Source: Fibrobacter sp. UWB10
GTDB taxonomy: Bacteria > Fibrobacterota > Fibrobacteria > Fibrobacterales > Fibrobacteraceae
Direction: 5' to 3'
Assembly (NCBI RefSeq): GCF_900182935.1
Contig: NZ_FXUE01000002.1
Location: 868,001-932,000, forward strand
DNA length: 64,000 bases
Made by a program: the position numbers and the translations under genes. Positions 42,901 through 52,100 of this stretch are shown here, one piece after another. Under the pieces are notes generated by a model. The model was not told where the DNA came from. It worked only from the letters and a program-made list of their open reading frames with translations, and made no database searches. Numbering within the stretch: the first letter of the stretch is position 1; each line of letters begins with the position of its first letter.

Positions 42901-44356
42901 CGAAATGATGCGCATGCTGCACCTTGATTCCAACAAGGAAATGCTCATGCTGAAGCTCGACGAAGGCGATGCCCGCGGCCCCGTGGGAATCCGTATCAAG
43001 AGCTTTATCGAAACCGTGAAGGCCCGCCGTGCAGCGAACCTGCCCGACAAGCCGGAAAGCAACGAACCGCTGTTCCATACACCGTTCTTGCCCGAAGACA
43101 AGACCCGCCGCCGCATTCTGACGCCGAACCTCTCCCCCGCCTTCTCCGTACTCGCCAGCGAATACATGAAGCGCGAAGGATTCATCGCCGAATACCTGCC
43201 GGTCGCCGACAAGAAGGCAATCGAACTCGGCAAGAAGTACGTGCATAACGACATCTGCTTCCCCTGCCAGGTGAACATTGGCGAAGCCCTCCATTGGCTC
43301 GTCGATCACCCCGAAGTTCCGCAGAACCAAGTTTCCATGTGCCTTGCCAAGAACTGCGAAAACTGCCGCGCCGTGCAGTACGCAGTACTCGCCCGTAAGG
43401 CTTTGGATGAAGCGGGATTCAAGGATGTGACCATCATTACGACCGGTGTCGACTACAAGGGCATGCACCCGGGCTTCCAGCTGGGTCTCGACTTCCGCCT
43501 CCACATGCTTTGGGGCCTCGTGACCATGGATGCCATCGAAATCATGTATCGTGCAGTCCGCCCGTACGAAGTACATGAAGGCGACACCCAGAAGGTTTAC
43601 AACGAATGGATGCCGAAGGTAATCGGCGTTGCAGGCCACCTTTCTACCACACAGCTTGTACGCCCCTCCAAGCTCATCGAAGTATTCGAACAGTGCATCG
43701 ATGCATTCAACGCTATCGAAATCACTGAAGAACGCAAGAAGGGTATCCGCAAGCCGCGCGTTGCCGTGCTCGGTGAAATTCTCATGAACTACCACCCGAG
43801 TGCCAACGGCTTCGTCGAAGATTACCTGATGAAGAACGGCATGGAAGTCTACCTGCCAGGCATGACGGACTTCTTCCGTGTGGACGAAGTTGTTCGAGCC
43901 GAAAAGATCAAACGCGGATTCTCGGCAAACCCGATTATGGACCGCGTGGAAGGCGGCGTGACGGCCAAGGTCTATACGCATGCCGTCGAAACCGCTCGCA
44001 AGTCCATGCAGAAGTTCAAGCTGTACGAACACCATGCCGACTGCGTGGAACTCAAGGACTATGTTTCCGACATCATCGACCCGACCTACAACACTGGCGA
44101 AGGTTGGTTGATTCCGGGCGAAATCCTGTACAACTCGCAGCATGGTATCAACAGCTACATCATCTTGCAGCCGTTCGCCTGCCTTGCAAACCACATCAGT
44201 GGCCGCGGCCTCACCAAGGCCGTCAAGGAACGTTGCCCGCATATCCAGATTCTGAGTCTCGACTACGATCCGGATACGAGCTTCGCGAACATCGAAAACC
44301 GTCTGCAGATGCTCATCATCAACGCACGTGAACTAGAAAAAGCAAATCAAGCCTAA
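39923..44356 (+). CDS. Giant acyl-CoA dehydratase activase (double BadF/HgdC ATPase + DUF2229 + HgdB-like)
   Basis: 1,477 residues in one chain. Two ASKHA ATPase domains of the 2-hydroxyglutaryl-CoA dehydratase activator type are present: VGVDVGSTTVKIAVVD (~10) and LGIDAGSTTTKFVLMD (~342). The second keeps ACSSGCGSFIE, the cluster-binding region; the first has GVCAGGTGAFID. A four-Cys stretch QLCQYCTNHC...NRCERGE lies at ~635-665. DUF2229 starts near 718 (GIPRALEFWASLPYW) and an HgdB-like region with NDICFPCQVN near 1110 follows. Such proteins are thought to activate radical dehydratases by ATP-driven electron transfer, but the partner is not in this window. Confidence 0.9.
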   Translation: MSNLKNDLWVGVDVGSTTVKIAVVDPETNKLLHYTYQRHNAMQAQKVFEVLREAHGLFPDKNFRVAFCGSGGQPFAEATHAFFVQEVVANALAVRATYPESRVAIELGGQDAKVVFFEKDKTTGKLIASDMRMNGVCAGGTGAFIDQVAELLRIKTEAFEGFAKRGQKVYEISGRCGVFAKTDIQPMLNNGIAKEDIALSSFHAIAKQTIGGLAQGMEIKPPVIFEGGPLTFNPTLVRAFKERLGINDEQAIVPEHSEVLVAMGAALSLGSMFADQECFYRKDGSLDALIHFNETRQAENKAKAAADLFFKNEAEYKMFLEEHKMAGNHYPQPVSGSTLNVYLGIDAGSTTTKFVLMDEQENIVDGFYASNNGEPLQVLKNALNELSDRYEEYGCKLNILGVGTTGYGEQLFAKAVHADFHTVETVAHANAAQKICPDVSFILDIGGQDMKAISVQDGVVTGIILNEACSSGCGSFIETYARSLGIPMEKIAELAFNAKSPSQLGSRCTVFMNSSIITEQRDGKQPEDIIAGICRSIINNVFTKVIRIRNLNTLGKKVVVQGGTFKNNAVLRAFEQYTGLKPIRPERPGEMGAIGIALLTKKFMEEKRKTEPELKTKFIGLEAMKTFSWHNQPGQLCQYCTNHCSRTIVTFSDGQSFVTGNRCERGEVTADPNDPKTKALIAEINKKMQSVPDMIKRTNQLLVKDYAPAKLVENNGKTIGIPRALEFWASLPYWKAFFTSLGYTVVVSRQSDYKMFEAGLHSVPSDTVCFPAKLVHGHVLSLIEKKVDRIFFPMMVAVPSDHTKFTATSVCPVVQAYPNVCKNTDEPEKNYGIPMDQPIFHWFNAKLRRSQTIDWFHEHWKLDKKLLDKAVTEGEKALNSYRTTLLEEGQKILDDVRAKNSFAVVIAGRPYHADTLINHNIASHFTAMGIPVLTTESLPGVYDQDVPSHTRIEIKNTFHLRMIGATMIAAKDPNIELAQIVSFGCGHDSILTDEMMRMLHLDSNKEMLMLKLDEGDARGPVGIRIKSFIETVKARRAANLPDKPESNEPLFHTPFLPEDKTRRRILTPNLSPAFSVLASEYMKREGFIAEYLPVADKKAIELGKKYVHNDICFPCQVNIGEALHWLVDHPEVPQNQVSMCLAKNCENCRAVQYAVLARKALDEAGFKDVTIITTGVDYKGMHPGFQLGLDFRLHMLWGLVTMDAIEIMYRAVRPYEVHEGDTQKVYNEWMPKVIGVAGHLSTTQLVRPSKLIEVFEQCIDAFNAIEITEERKKGIRKPRVAVLGEILMNYHPSANGFVEDYLMKNGMEVYLPGMTDFFRVDEVVRAEKIKRGFSANPIMDRVEGGVTAKVYTHAVETARKSMQKFKLYEHHADCVELKDYVSDIIDPTYNTGEGWLIPGEILYNSQHGINSYIILQPFACLANHISGRGLTKAVKERCPHIQILSLDYDPDTSFANIENRLQMLIINARELEKANQA

Positions 44357-44373
44357 CCCCAATTATATAATAC

Positions 44374-45969
44374 ATGCTCAACGTCTCTAATGTCAGTCTT
44401 CAATACGGTAGCCGCGTTCTCTTCAAAGAAGTGAACCTTTCCTTCAAGCGCGGCAACTGCTACGGAGTCATCGGTGCGAACGGCGCCGGAAAGTCCACGT
44501 TCCTGAAAATCCTTTCGGGCGAACTCGAACCCAACACAGGTGAAGTCACTAAGGACCCAGGCGAACGTATCGCGGTCTTGAAGCAGGACCACTTCGCCTA
44601 CGAACAGAACACCGTTCTCGAAACCGTCATGATGGGCTTCCCCGAACTCTATGAGCTCGGCAAGAAGCGCGACGAACTCTATGCGCTCCCCGAAATGACC
44701 GAAGAACAGGGCATGCAGGCCATGGAAATCGAGACACGCTTTGGCGAAATCGGTGGATACGAAGCCGATTCCAACGCAGCCGTGCTCCTGAAGGGCTTGG
44801 GCATTCCCGAAGAATTGCACTACAGCCTGATGGCAGACCTCGATGGTGGCCAGAAGATCCGTGTGCTCCTCGCCCAGGCTCTGTTTGGCAACCCGGACAT
44901 TCTGTTGCTTGACGAACCGACGAACCACTTGGATTTGGAAACCGTCGGCTGGCTCGAAGACTACCTCGAACGCTTTGAAAACATCGTCATCGTGGTGAGC
45001 CATGACCGTCACTTCTTGAACGCAGTCTGTACCCACACTTGCGATATCGACTACGGCAAGATTAACATTTACGGTGGTAACTACGAATTCTGGTACGCAG
45101 CAAGCCAGCTCGCCCAGAAGCAGCGCAAGGATCAGAACCGCCGCGCCGAAGAAAAAATTGAAGAATTGAAGGCGTTCATCCGTCGCTTTGCTTCTAACGC
45201 CGCAAAGGCCAAGCAGGCCACTAGCCGTAAGAAGCTTTTGGACAAGATGACTGTCGAAGAAATGCCGGCCTCTAGCCGTAAGTTCCCGTGGGTCAACTTC
45301 AAGATGGACCGCGAACCGGGTAAGATTGTGCTCGAAGTCAAGAACGCCACCATTGACGGCGGTGACGGCATCATTTGCAAGGGCCTCGACTTCAGCCTGA
45401 ACAGCGGCGACAAGGTGGCCCTGGTCGGTGAATACGACACCCTCAAGACCGCATTCTTCCAGCTCATTGCCGAAGAAACCAAGTGCCCGGAAGGCGTGCT
45501 CAAGTGGGGCAACACCATTAGCTACAGCTACTTCCCGAAGAACAACGACGCCTACTTCGGCACGGACCTTTCCCTCGTGGATTGGCTGCGCCAATACAGC
45601 AAGGAACAGGACGAAACGTTCATCCGCGGATTCCTCGGCCGTATGCTCTTTACCGGCGAAGAAGCCCTCAAAAGCGCCAACGTTCTTTCCGGTGGTGAAA
45701 AGGTGCGCTGCATGCTCTCTAAGATGATGCTTGCAAACGCAAACTGCTTGCTCCTCGACGAACCGACCGCACACCTCGACTTGGAAGCCATCACAGCCCT
45801 CAACAACGGCCTCACCGCTTTCCAGGGCCCGATTATCTTCTGCTCGCAGGACCACGAATTCGTGCAGACGGTTGCAAACCGCGTGCTTGAACTCACGCCG
45901 AACGGAGTGCTCGATCGCAGCATTACCTTCGACGAATGGCTCGAAAGCAAGAAGACCAAGAAGAAGTAG
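44374..45969 (+). CDS. ABC-F family ATPase (YbiT-like)
   Basis: 531 residues with two ATPase domains and no membrane part, typical of ABC-F proteins that act on ribosomes. Domain 1 has Walker A GANGAGKST (~35), signature DLDGGQK and LLLDEPTNHLDLE. The linker (~245-300, Lys/Arg-rich) is the ABC-F insertion. In domain 2 Walker A is degenerate (VGEYDTLKTAFFQ), while the signature VLSGGEK and LLLDEPTAHLDLE are intact. It starts 18 bases after the activase stop codon. Confidence 0.92.
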   Translation: MLNVSNVSLQYGSRVLFKEVNLSFKRGNCYGVIGANGAGKSTFLKILSGELEPNTGEVTKDPGERIAVLKQDHFAYEQNTVLETVMMGFPELYELGKKRDELYALPEMTEEQGMQAMEIETRFGEIGGYEADSNAAVLLKGLGIPEELHYSLMADLDGGQKIRVLLAQALFGNPDILLLDEPTNHLDLETVGWLEDYLERFENIVIVVSHDRHFLNAVCTHTCDIDYGKINIYGGNYEFWYAASQLAQKQRKDQNRRAEEKIEELKAFIRRFASNAAKAKQATSRKKLLDKMTVEEMPASSRKFPWVNFKMDREPGKIVLEVKNATIDGGDGIICKGLDFSLNSGDKVALVGEYDTLKTAFFQLIAEETKCPEGVLKWGNTISYSYFPKNNDAYFGTDLSLVDWLRQYSKEQDETFIRGFLGRMLFTGEEALKSANVLSGGEKVRCMLSKMMLANANCLLLDEPTAHLDLEAITALNNGLTAFQGPIIFCSQDHEFVQTVANRVLELTPNGVLDRSITFDEWLESKKTKKK

Positions 45970-45988
45970 TCTATAAAGTTTAGACCAC

Positions 45989-46019
45989 AAAAAGTCCCGC
46001 TTGATGAGCGGGACTTTTT
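45989..46019. terminator. Bidirectional terminator between convergent genes
   Basis: AAAAAGTCCCGC / GCGGGACTTTTT with a 7-base loop. Confidence 0.9.
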
Positions 46020-46048
46020 AATTTTGCAGAGCTGTTGTCTTAATTCAA

Positions 46049-48904
46049 TTATCGCGTCACAATCACACGGTTTGCAAACAGGACCTTCTTTCCGTTATCG
46101 ACGCGCACGAAGTAACTCCCCTTCGCCTTCACCAGATCTTTGACCGGAATCGTCACAGAACTGCTGTAATAGCGACTAGAAAGTTTCTTGCCACGCATGT
46201 CGAACACACTTACGCGGGCAACGCTTGCATTCAGGCGGAGTTCCAAATTTCCGTGGCTATAGCCGACAGAAGCGTCAGCCACCGTTTTCGCAGCCGGAGC
46301 GACCTTAGTCGTGCCGTCCGAATTAGACGTACCCATTTTCCAATTGCTCGGCACGCGAGCAGCGATGCCGCGACCCGCCGTACTCATGTACACCACGCCG
46401 TAGGTATTCATGTCGCCCATCACGAATTCGCCGTTGGCAAGTCCGCCGTATTCGTGACCGTCGTCATTGACGCGAGTCCAGGTTTTACCCTTATCGTCAG
46501 AGCCGAACACACCCGTCACGTTACCGACAGTTGCAAACACATAAATCGCCGGATAGCCGCCCTTTTCCTTGGGAGCGCCGTAGCCCACGGCTTCGCAGTA
46601 ACCGACACCAGCAACAGCCGCCCAAGTGGCACCGCCATCAGTCGAATGCAACAGCTTACCGCTGACAGCCTTGCCATTAGACGGATCCTGGATAGCGACA
46701 GGCAGCCACAAGTCGCCTTCGAAGCCAGGAATTGCGCGGAACTTCTTGAAAGCGCTTTCACCCGGCGTGCTGATTGCCTTGAAACTTGCGCCCGCATCGG
46801 AGCTCTTGTAGAACTTGCCGTCAGCCTTGGTATAGGCATAGAACACATCGTCATTTTCGGGATCGCCCACCACATAAGCAGAATTGTCGATACCCGAAAC
46901 CTTTTCCCAGGTCGTTCCGTTGTAATTGCGGTAGACATCGGTCGTTCCTTCCATCGGAACCCAGATAGTGTAAGTACCTTTTGCCGAAAGAGCTACCGTG
47001 CCCTTAGCGGCCTTTTCGTCAGGTCCTGTATAAGTTTCTACCGTCCAAGTCTTACCCGAGTCAAGCGAATACTGCACCGGGGCAATGGGAATTGCATTGT
47101 ACAGGCCTTCATAGGCACGCTTGTCAGCCACCTTTGCAAGCTTACCGCTCTTGGGAGCGTAAGCGAGGCCCTGCGTCGTGCCCAGCGATACATTAGAGCC
47201 GCCCACATTCGTCTGGTGCCTAAAGGCGGGATATTTTGCGATGTCATCGTGACGGAATCCGTCGTAGTCGCCGATAATCGAAACCATCGGTCCGCCCGGA
47301 ATACTCACTACTTCGAAAGGCACCGTTTCTTCGACACCATGCGCCGAGAAATGCCACACCTGGTTCATGGTGAGTTGCGGTTCTTCCCAAGAATTCTCCG
47401 CTTCCTTGTACACATAATCGCTCAGGTTGTCGCAGCGGAAAATACCGTTACCCGAAGTCACAAAGACGCGGTTGTTGTCGAACGGATCCATGGCAACGCT
47501 ACCGGACCAGTGAATAGAACCGTTATGCATCCAGCCAATTCCATTGGCATCCATCTGCTTGGTCGTCGGATACACACCGCCTTCCATCCAGTAATACTTG
47601 AAGCTTGCAATCCAGGTTTTGCCGCCATCGGTCGTGTGGTAAATGTTAGTACCCCACTGGTCGCTCCACTTGCCGCTGGTGTCACTTGTAGCCGTGTACC
47701 AGAACTGCGGGCCACGATAGCCTTCGGTGGTCACCACCATTTCGTTTGCATTTTTCGGATTGATGGCTATGCCACCATAAGGAGCTATGTAGGGGTAATA
47801 TTCTTCGCAAGTCTTGCCGGTGCCGCCTGCGGCTTCGCAGTCGACCATGCCTTTCACGTCCACCTTGTCGTACTTGGCATCGCCACCTTCGTCCAAGAAG
47901 TTTTCAGGAGAAACGTCGGACCAAGTCGCCGAAGCCACATCATACTGCAACACGACACCGCGACCAAAGCCGTCGTAAATCATACCCCAGCCTTCGTCCC
48001 ACATCATGGAATGCGGACCCGCGCCATCGGCAAAAGTCACCGTCATCTTCGAGCCATCACCCGAAACTACCGCACGCTGCGGCATCAAGCGCACCATGCT
48101 CCCGCCGGCCGTGCGGCGCAACGAATCGGGAATCGGCAAAGCCTTCCAACTTGCACCGCCGTCGGTCGAGGTGAACACGTTTTCAAACGTGCCCTTGGCC
48201 GTCGTCCCTTCGCGCAAGAATCCGGCGTAAAGCACCTTGGAACTGCCCGGAGCGTACTGCACAAAGCTGAACCCCGAACCATTCCAAGTCGTATCGCTCC
48301 CGGCGGCCTTTGTCCACGCATCCACATGGCTCCAGCTAGAACCGTTGTCCGTCGATTTCCAAAGGCCCTTGTTCTTGGAACCGTAGAACATAATTTTGGA
48401 ATCGTTCGGGTCGACCGCCAAGGCTTCGCCGTTTCCGCGGCCCATACCGTTGCCGTGTGCACCAAAGCGCGCCACCTTGGTGCCCTTGGTCCCGTCTTCG
48501 TCCCAGGTGTAAATCACTTCCCAGGATTCACCCTTGTCGCTACTGCGGAGAAACGCCGTACGGCCGCTATTCCAGTAACTGGTTCCCGCCACCATATAAA
48601 CGACGCCCGATTCCTGCGGGTCAACGGCAATGGCCTCGATTCCCAAAAGGCCGCGCTCGGAAACATCGACCCAGTCCATCATCGATTCCCAGCGGGCAGT
48701 CGATTCATTCCAGCGGTACGCGCCGCCTACGTCGGTACGGGCGTAGAACAGCCCCTTGTCTACCGGAGAGGCTATCACGGCGGAGACGAATCCGCCCCCG
48801 CCCATGCTCACGTTGCTCCAATTGAAATCTGCCGTGGCCGCCTGCGAAAGAGCGGCAGCCGCCATCATAGTCAAAACAGTCTGTTTTGCGCCAAATTTTT
48901 TCAT
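46049..48904 (-). CDS. GH74 xyloglucanase-like secreted enzyme
   Basis: 951 residues. A signal peptide (~1-25, MMAAAALSQAATA) is followed by two seven-bladed beta-propellers of the GH74 type (~28-830), with repeated STDGGATW / SSDKGESWE Asp-box-like blades. The N-terminal motif GLFYARTDVGGAYRW holds one catalytic Asp. The C-terminal ~80 residues are a basic domain ending FANRVIVTR, as on the GH10 and CE1 proteins. It should cut xyloglucan backbones. The ATG at 48904 is preferred to 48910 because GGGA is then correctly spaced. The second catalytic Asp could not be placed by eye. Confidence 0.9.
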   Translation of the reverse strand: MKKFGAKQTVLTMMAAAALSQAATADFNWSNVSMGGGGFVSAVIASPVDKGLFYARTDVGGAYRWNESTARWESMMDWVDVSERGLLGIEAIAVDPQESGVVYMVAGTSYWNSGRTAFLRSSDKGESWEVIYTWDEDGTKGTKVARFGAHGNGMGRGNGEALAVDPNDSKIMFYGSKNKGLWKSTDNGSSWSHVDAWTKAAGSDTTWNGSGFSFVQYAPGSSKVLYAGFLREGTTAKGTFENVFTSTDGGASWKALPIPDSLRRTAGGSMVRLMPQRAVVSGDGSKMTVTFADGAGPHSMMWDEGWGMIYDGFGRGVVLQYDVASATWSDVSPENFLDEGGDAKYDKVDVKGMVDCEAAGGTGKTCEEYYPYIAPYGGIAINPKNANEMVVTTEGYRGPQFWYTATSDTSGKWSDQWGTNIYHTTDGGKTWIASFKYYWMEGGVYPTTKQMDANGIGWMHNGSIHWSGSVAMDPFDNNRVFVTSGNGIFRCDNLSDYVYKEAENSWEEPQLTMNQVWHFSAHGVEETVPFEVVSIPGGPMVSIIGDYDGFRHDDIAKYPAFRHQTNVGGSNVSLGTTQGLAYAPKSGKLAKVADKRAYEGLYNAIPIAPVQYSLDSGKTWTVETYTGPDEKAAKGTVALSAKGTYTIWVPMEGTTDVYRNYNGTTWEKVSGIDNSAYVVGDPENDDVFYAYTKADGKFYKSSDAGASFKAISTPGESAFKKFRAIPGFEGDLWLPVAIQDPSNGKAVSGKLLHSTDGGATWAAVAGVGYCEAVGYGAPKEKGGYPAIYVFATVGNVTGVFGSDDKGKTWTRVNDDGHEYGGLANGEFVMGDMNTYGVVYMSTAGRGIAARVPSNWKMGTSNSDGTTKVAPAAKTVADASVGYSHGNLELRLNASVARVSVFDMRGKKLSSRYYSSSVTIPVKDLVKAKGSYFVRVDNGKKVLFANRVIVTR

Positions 48905-49043
48905 AATCATCCCAAAACACTATTGGGCACCACGCCCAAATAACCAAGCTATAAAATACCTTCAGCAGCCCCGAAACACGCAAATTTTTCGCACACACCC
49001 CAAATATCCGTTTTGAACTTTTCAACACCCCAATTTTTGAAAC

Positions 49044-49070
49044 AAAAAATCCCGCTCAACGAGCGGGATT
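49044..49070 (-). terminator. Terminator of the giant repeat-protein gene
   Basis: AATCCCGCTC / GAGCGGGATT with an AAC loop, T run on the minus strand. Confidence 0.88.
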
Positions 49071-49150
49071 CTTCAAATTCATTTTCAAGAAAAATCGAAA
49101 TTTTGAAGGAAGCGAGCAGAACAAAGCTATGCGACGCCTACTTCAAAATT

Positions 49151-52100
49151 TTACTTTCTCTTGCGGCGCTTCTTGGCCTTACCCTTAGCCGGGGCAGCGT
49201 CTTCCTTCGGATCATCCTTCACTTCTTCCTTCTTTTCGGCCTTCTTGGTTTCGCCACCGCGGAGGTCCTTCATCTTGAAGGAAACGTTGACTTCAGCAGT
49301 CGTCACCTGAGAGGCGAGGCCAGCCGGGTCACGGACCTTGAAGCTGAATTCATCGAGGCCAGAGAAGCCCTTGTTCGGCATGTAGGTGAAGGAACCGTCG
49401 CGTTCGTTCAGGTTGATCTTACCGTTGCGCGGCTTCTGCACGAGCTGCACAGACACCGGCTTTTCACCATCGGCATCCGTCACGCCAGACATCAGACCTT
49501 CGGCGGCGCTAACCTTGAGTTCTTCGCCTTCCTGAGTCATGTAAGTCTGCGGGTTGGCTACCGGCGGATCATTCACAGCAATCACCGTGAAGAGAGCGGT
49601 CTTAGAAGCCTTAGCGCCATCCGGGTCGGTCACCGTGAAGGTGATACGTTCCGGCTTACCGTTCCAGTTTTCGTGCGGCTGAGCAACAGTTGCGGTCTTC
49701 TTGAACTTGTCATACTTGACAGTCAGGTACTTGTTGCCAGTGAAGGTCCACTTGAGTTCATCGAAGCGGTTATCCTTATCGCGAGCAAACTGATCGAGCT
49801 TGATCACGGCCACGACACCGTTGTTGTCGTCTTCCTTGATCGTGTGGTCAGGAATATCGCGCATAATCGGAGCGGCATTCACATGCTTCACAACGAACTT
49901 CACCATTGCCTTGTCAGAACCACCAGCCGGGTCCTTAGCGGTAAAGATGAGGGTTTCGTCACCGAACCAGTCAGCCTTCTTCGGCTTCACGATAGCTTCG
50001 CGGTTACCGTTGATCTGGACAGCGAGGTTCTTAGCACCAGACACGCCCCAACGGATTTCGCTAACCTTATGGTCAGGATCAGTTACATAGTTGTCGAGCT
50101 TGATCGGCTTGAAGGTAGTGCCCTGCAGGGTTTCCTGGCCAGGAATTTCCTTCACGATCGGCGGGTCGTTCACGGGCTTCACCGTGTACTTCACCTGGAT
50201 AGAGGCGCTTTCGCCAGCCGGGTCAAACACGTTCACAGTCACGATTTCCATACCGTTCCAGTACGGGTTCGGAGTTTCAGCATGGAGAACACCCTTTTCA
50301 TCGATAGAGAAGTTCATTTCATGCTTCACAGCCGGGCCGTTTCTGCCAGCCTTCTTACCCTTAAGAGCCGGGACTTCGTTATCGAGAGTCCAAACAAGTT
50401 CTTCGAGGCTGTTATCCGGATCGTTTACAACCTTGCTGAAGTCGAACGGAGCAAATGTCTTCTTTTCTTCGATTACGAACGGCTGAACCGGCTTGAGGGT
50501 CGGCGGGTCGTTCACAGCGACAACTTCGAAGGTTGCCTGCGTAGAAGCGGTAGCACCTGCGATATCCTTCACCGTGAAGGTGAGGGTTTCCTTACCGAAC
50601 CAGTTCGGGTTCGGAGTCAAGATCTGGGCACGGCTACCCTTGATATCAACCTTAAGGTCCTTATTGCCGGTAACGGTCCAGTGGAGTTCATTGGGCTTGT
50701 TATCCGGGTCTTCGGCAGCCTTGGAGAGATCAACAATTTCGAAGCGTTCCTTTTCCTTGATTCTCTGGCCAGCAATGTGCTTCACGACCGGCGGGTCGTT
50801 GACCGGAGTCACTTCGAAGGTAATCTGCTGAGAAGCGCGAGCTCCTTCAGGGTCAAACACGTCAATCTTGATCTTTTCGGTACCGCTCCAGAACTTGTCC
50901 GGAGTAGAAACGATGAGTTCCTTCTTGGCGTTGACAGAAGCCTTGAGGGCGCGAGCCGGAGAGACTTCAATCTTCAAAGCGGAGAGCGGATGATCCGGGT
51001 CAGAGATATACTGAGAGAGATCGATCGGCTTGAAGCGTTCCTTTTCCTGGATGCTCTGGATAGCAATCGGCTTGATTTCCGGAGCGTCGTTCACGGATTC
51101 AACCTTGAAGTTAACCGTCTTGGAGTCGGAAGCACCTTCCGGGTCCTTCACGGTGAAGGTCACGTTGCGTTCACCATTCCAGTACTTGTTATCAATCTTC
51201 ACGCGAGCAATGTTACGGCTATCAATTTCAATCTGGAATTCGTCAACCGGAGCAGGTGCCGGTTCTTCAGCCTTTTCTTCCTTGCCCTTCTTGCTCTTCT
51301 TAGCGGGCTTCTTAACCGGCTTCGGAGCAGGAGCAGCACCCACCTTGGCAACCTTGACGGACCAAGTGAGTTCAGAGAGCTTGTGGTCAGGATCGTTCAC
51401 GAACTTGTTCAGGTCGATTTCCTTGAACTGACCCTTTTCCTTGATCTTCTGGTCAGGAATATTCTTGAGCACCGGAGCGTCGTTCACAGAAGTGATTTCG
51501 AAGGTCACAGTCTGAGAAGTTTCTGCACCATCCGGGTCCTTCACAATGAGAACCATGGTTTCCGGAGCGCACCAGAAGTTCTTATCCGGAGCGGTAACAG
51601 TAAGCACGCGGCTCGGAGAAATTTCAGCCTTGAGCTGGCGGTTGCCAGAAACGGTCCACTTGAGTTCGCTCGGCTTGTTATCCGGGTCTTTCACGTATTC
51701 GTCAAGCTTGATCTGCTTGAAGAGTTCCTTTTCCTTAACCTTCTGGTCAGGAATCTTCTTGGCGATAACAGGAGGATCGTTCACGCGAGACACTTCGAAG
51801 AGCATCTTGTGGTTGGCAGAAGCACCTTCCGGGTCAGTCACGGTGAAGGTCACCGTTTCCTTGCCGTTCCACTGAGCGTCAGGCACAGACACCTTCACGG
51901 TGTTGTCCTTGAGCATGTTCACCTTCAGGAACTTGTTGCCAGAGACAGACCACTTGAGCTGAGAAGCCTTGTGATCCGGGTCAGAAGCAAGGTTCGAAAG
52001 ATCGATAGTCTTGAACACGCCGTTTTCGCGGATGGATTCACCCTTCGGGGCGTTAGCAGAAATAACCGGCGGGTCGTTGATAGAGCGAACTTCGTAATGA

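Noticed and set aside
39944-44242. A 1,432-codon reverse frame opposite the activase gene
   Set aside because: Same cause: strong codon bias in the real gene. The same holds for long antisense frames opposite nifJ (2037-5372), serS and the GH74 gene.
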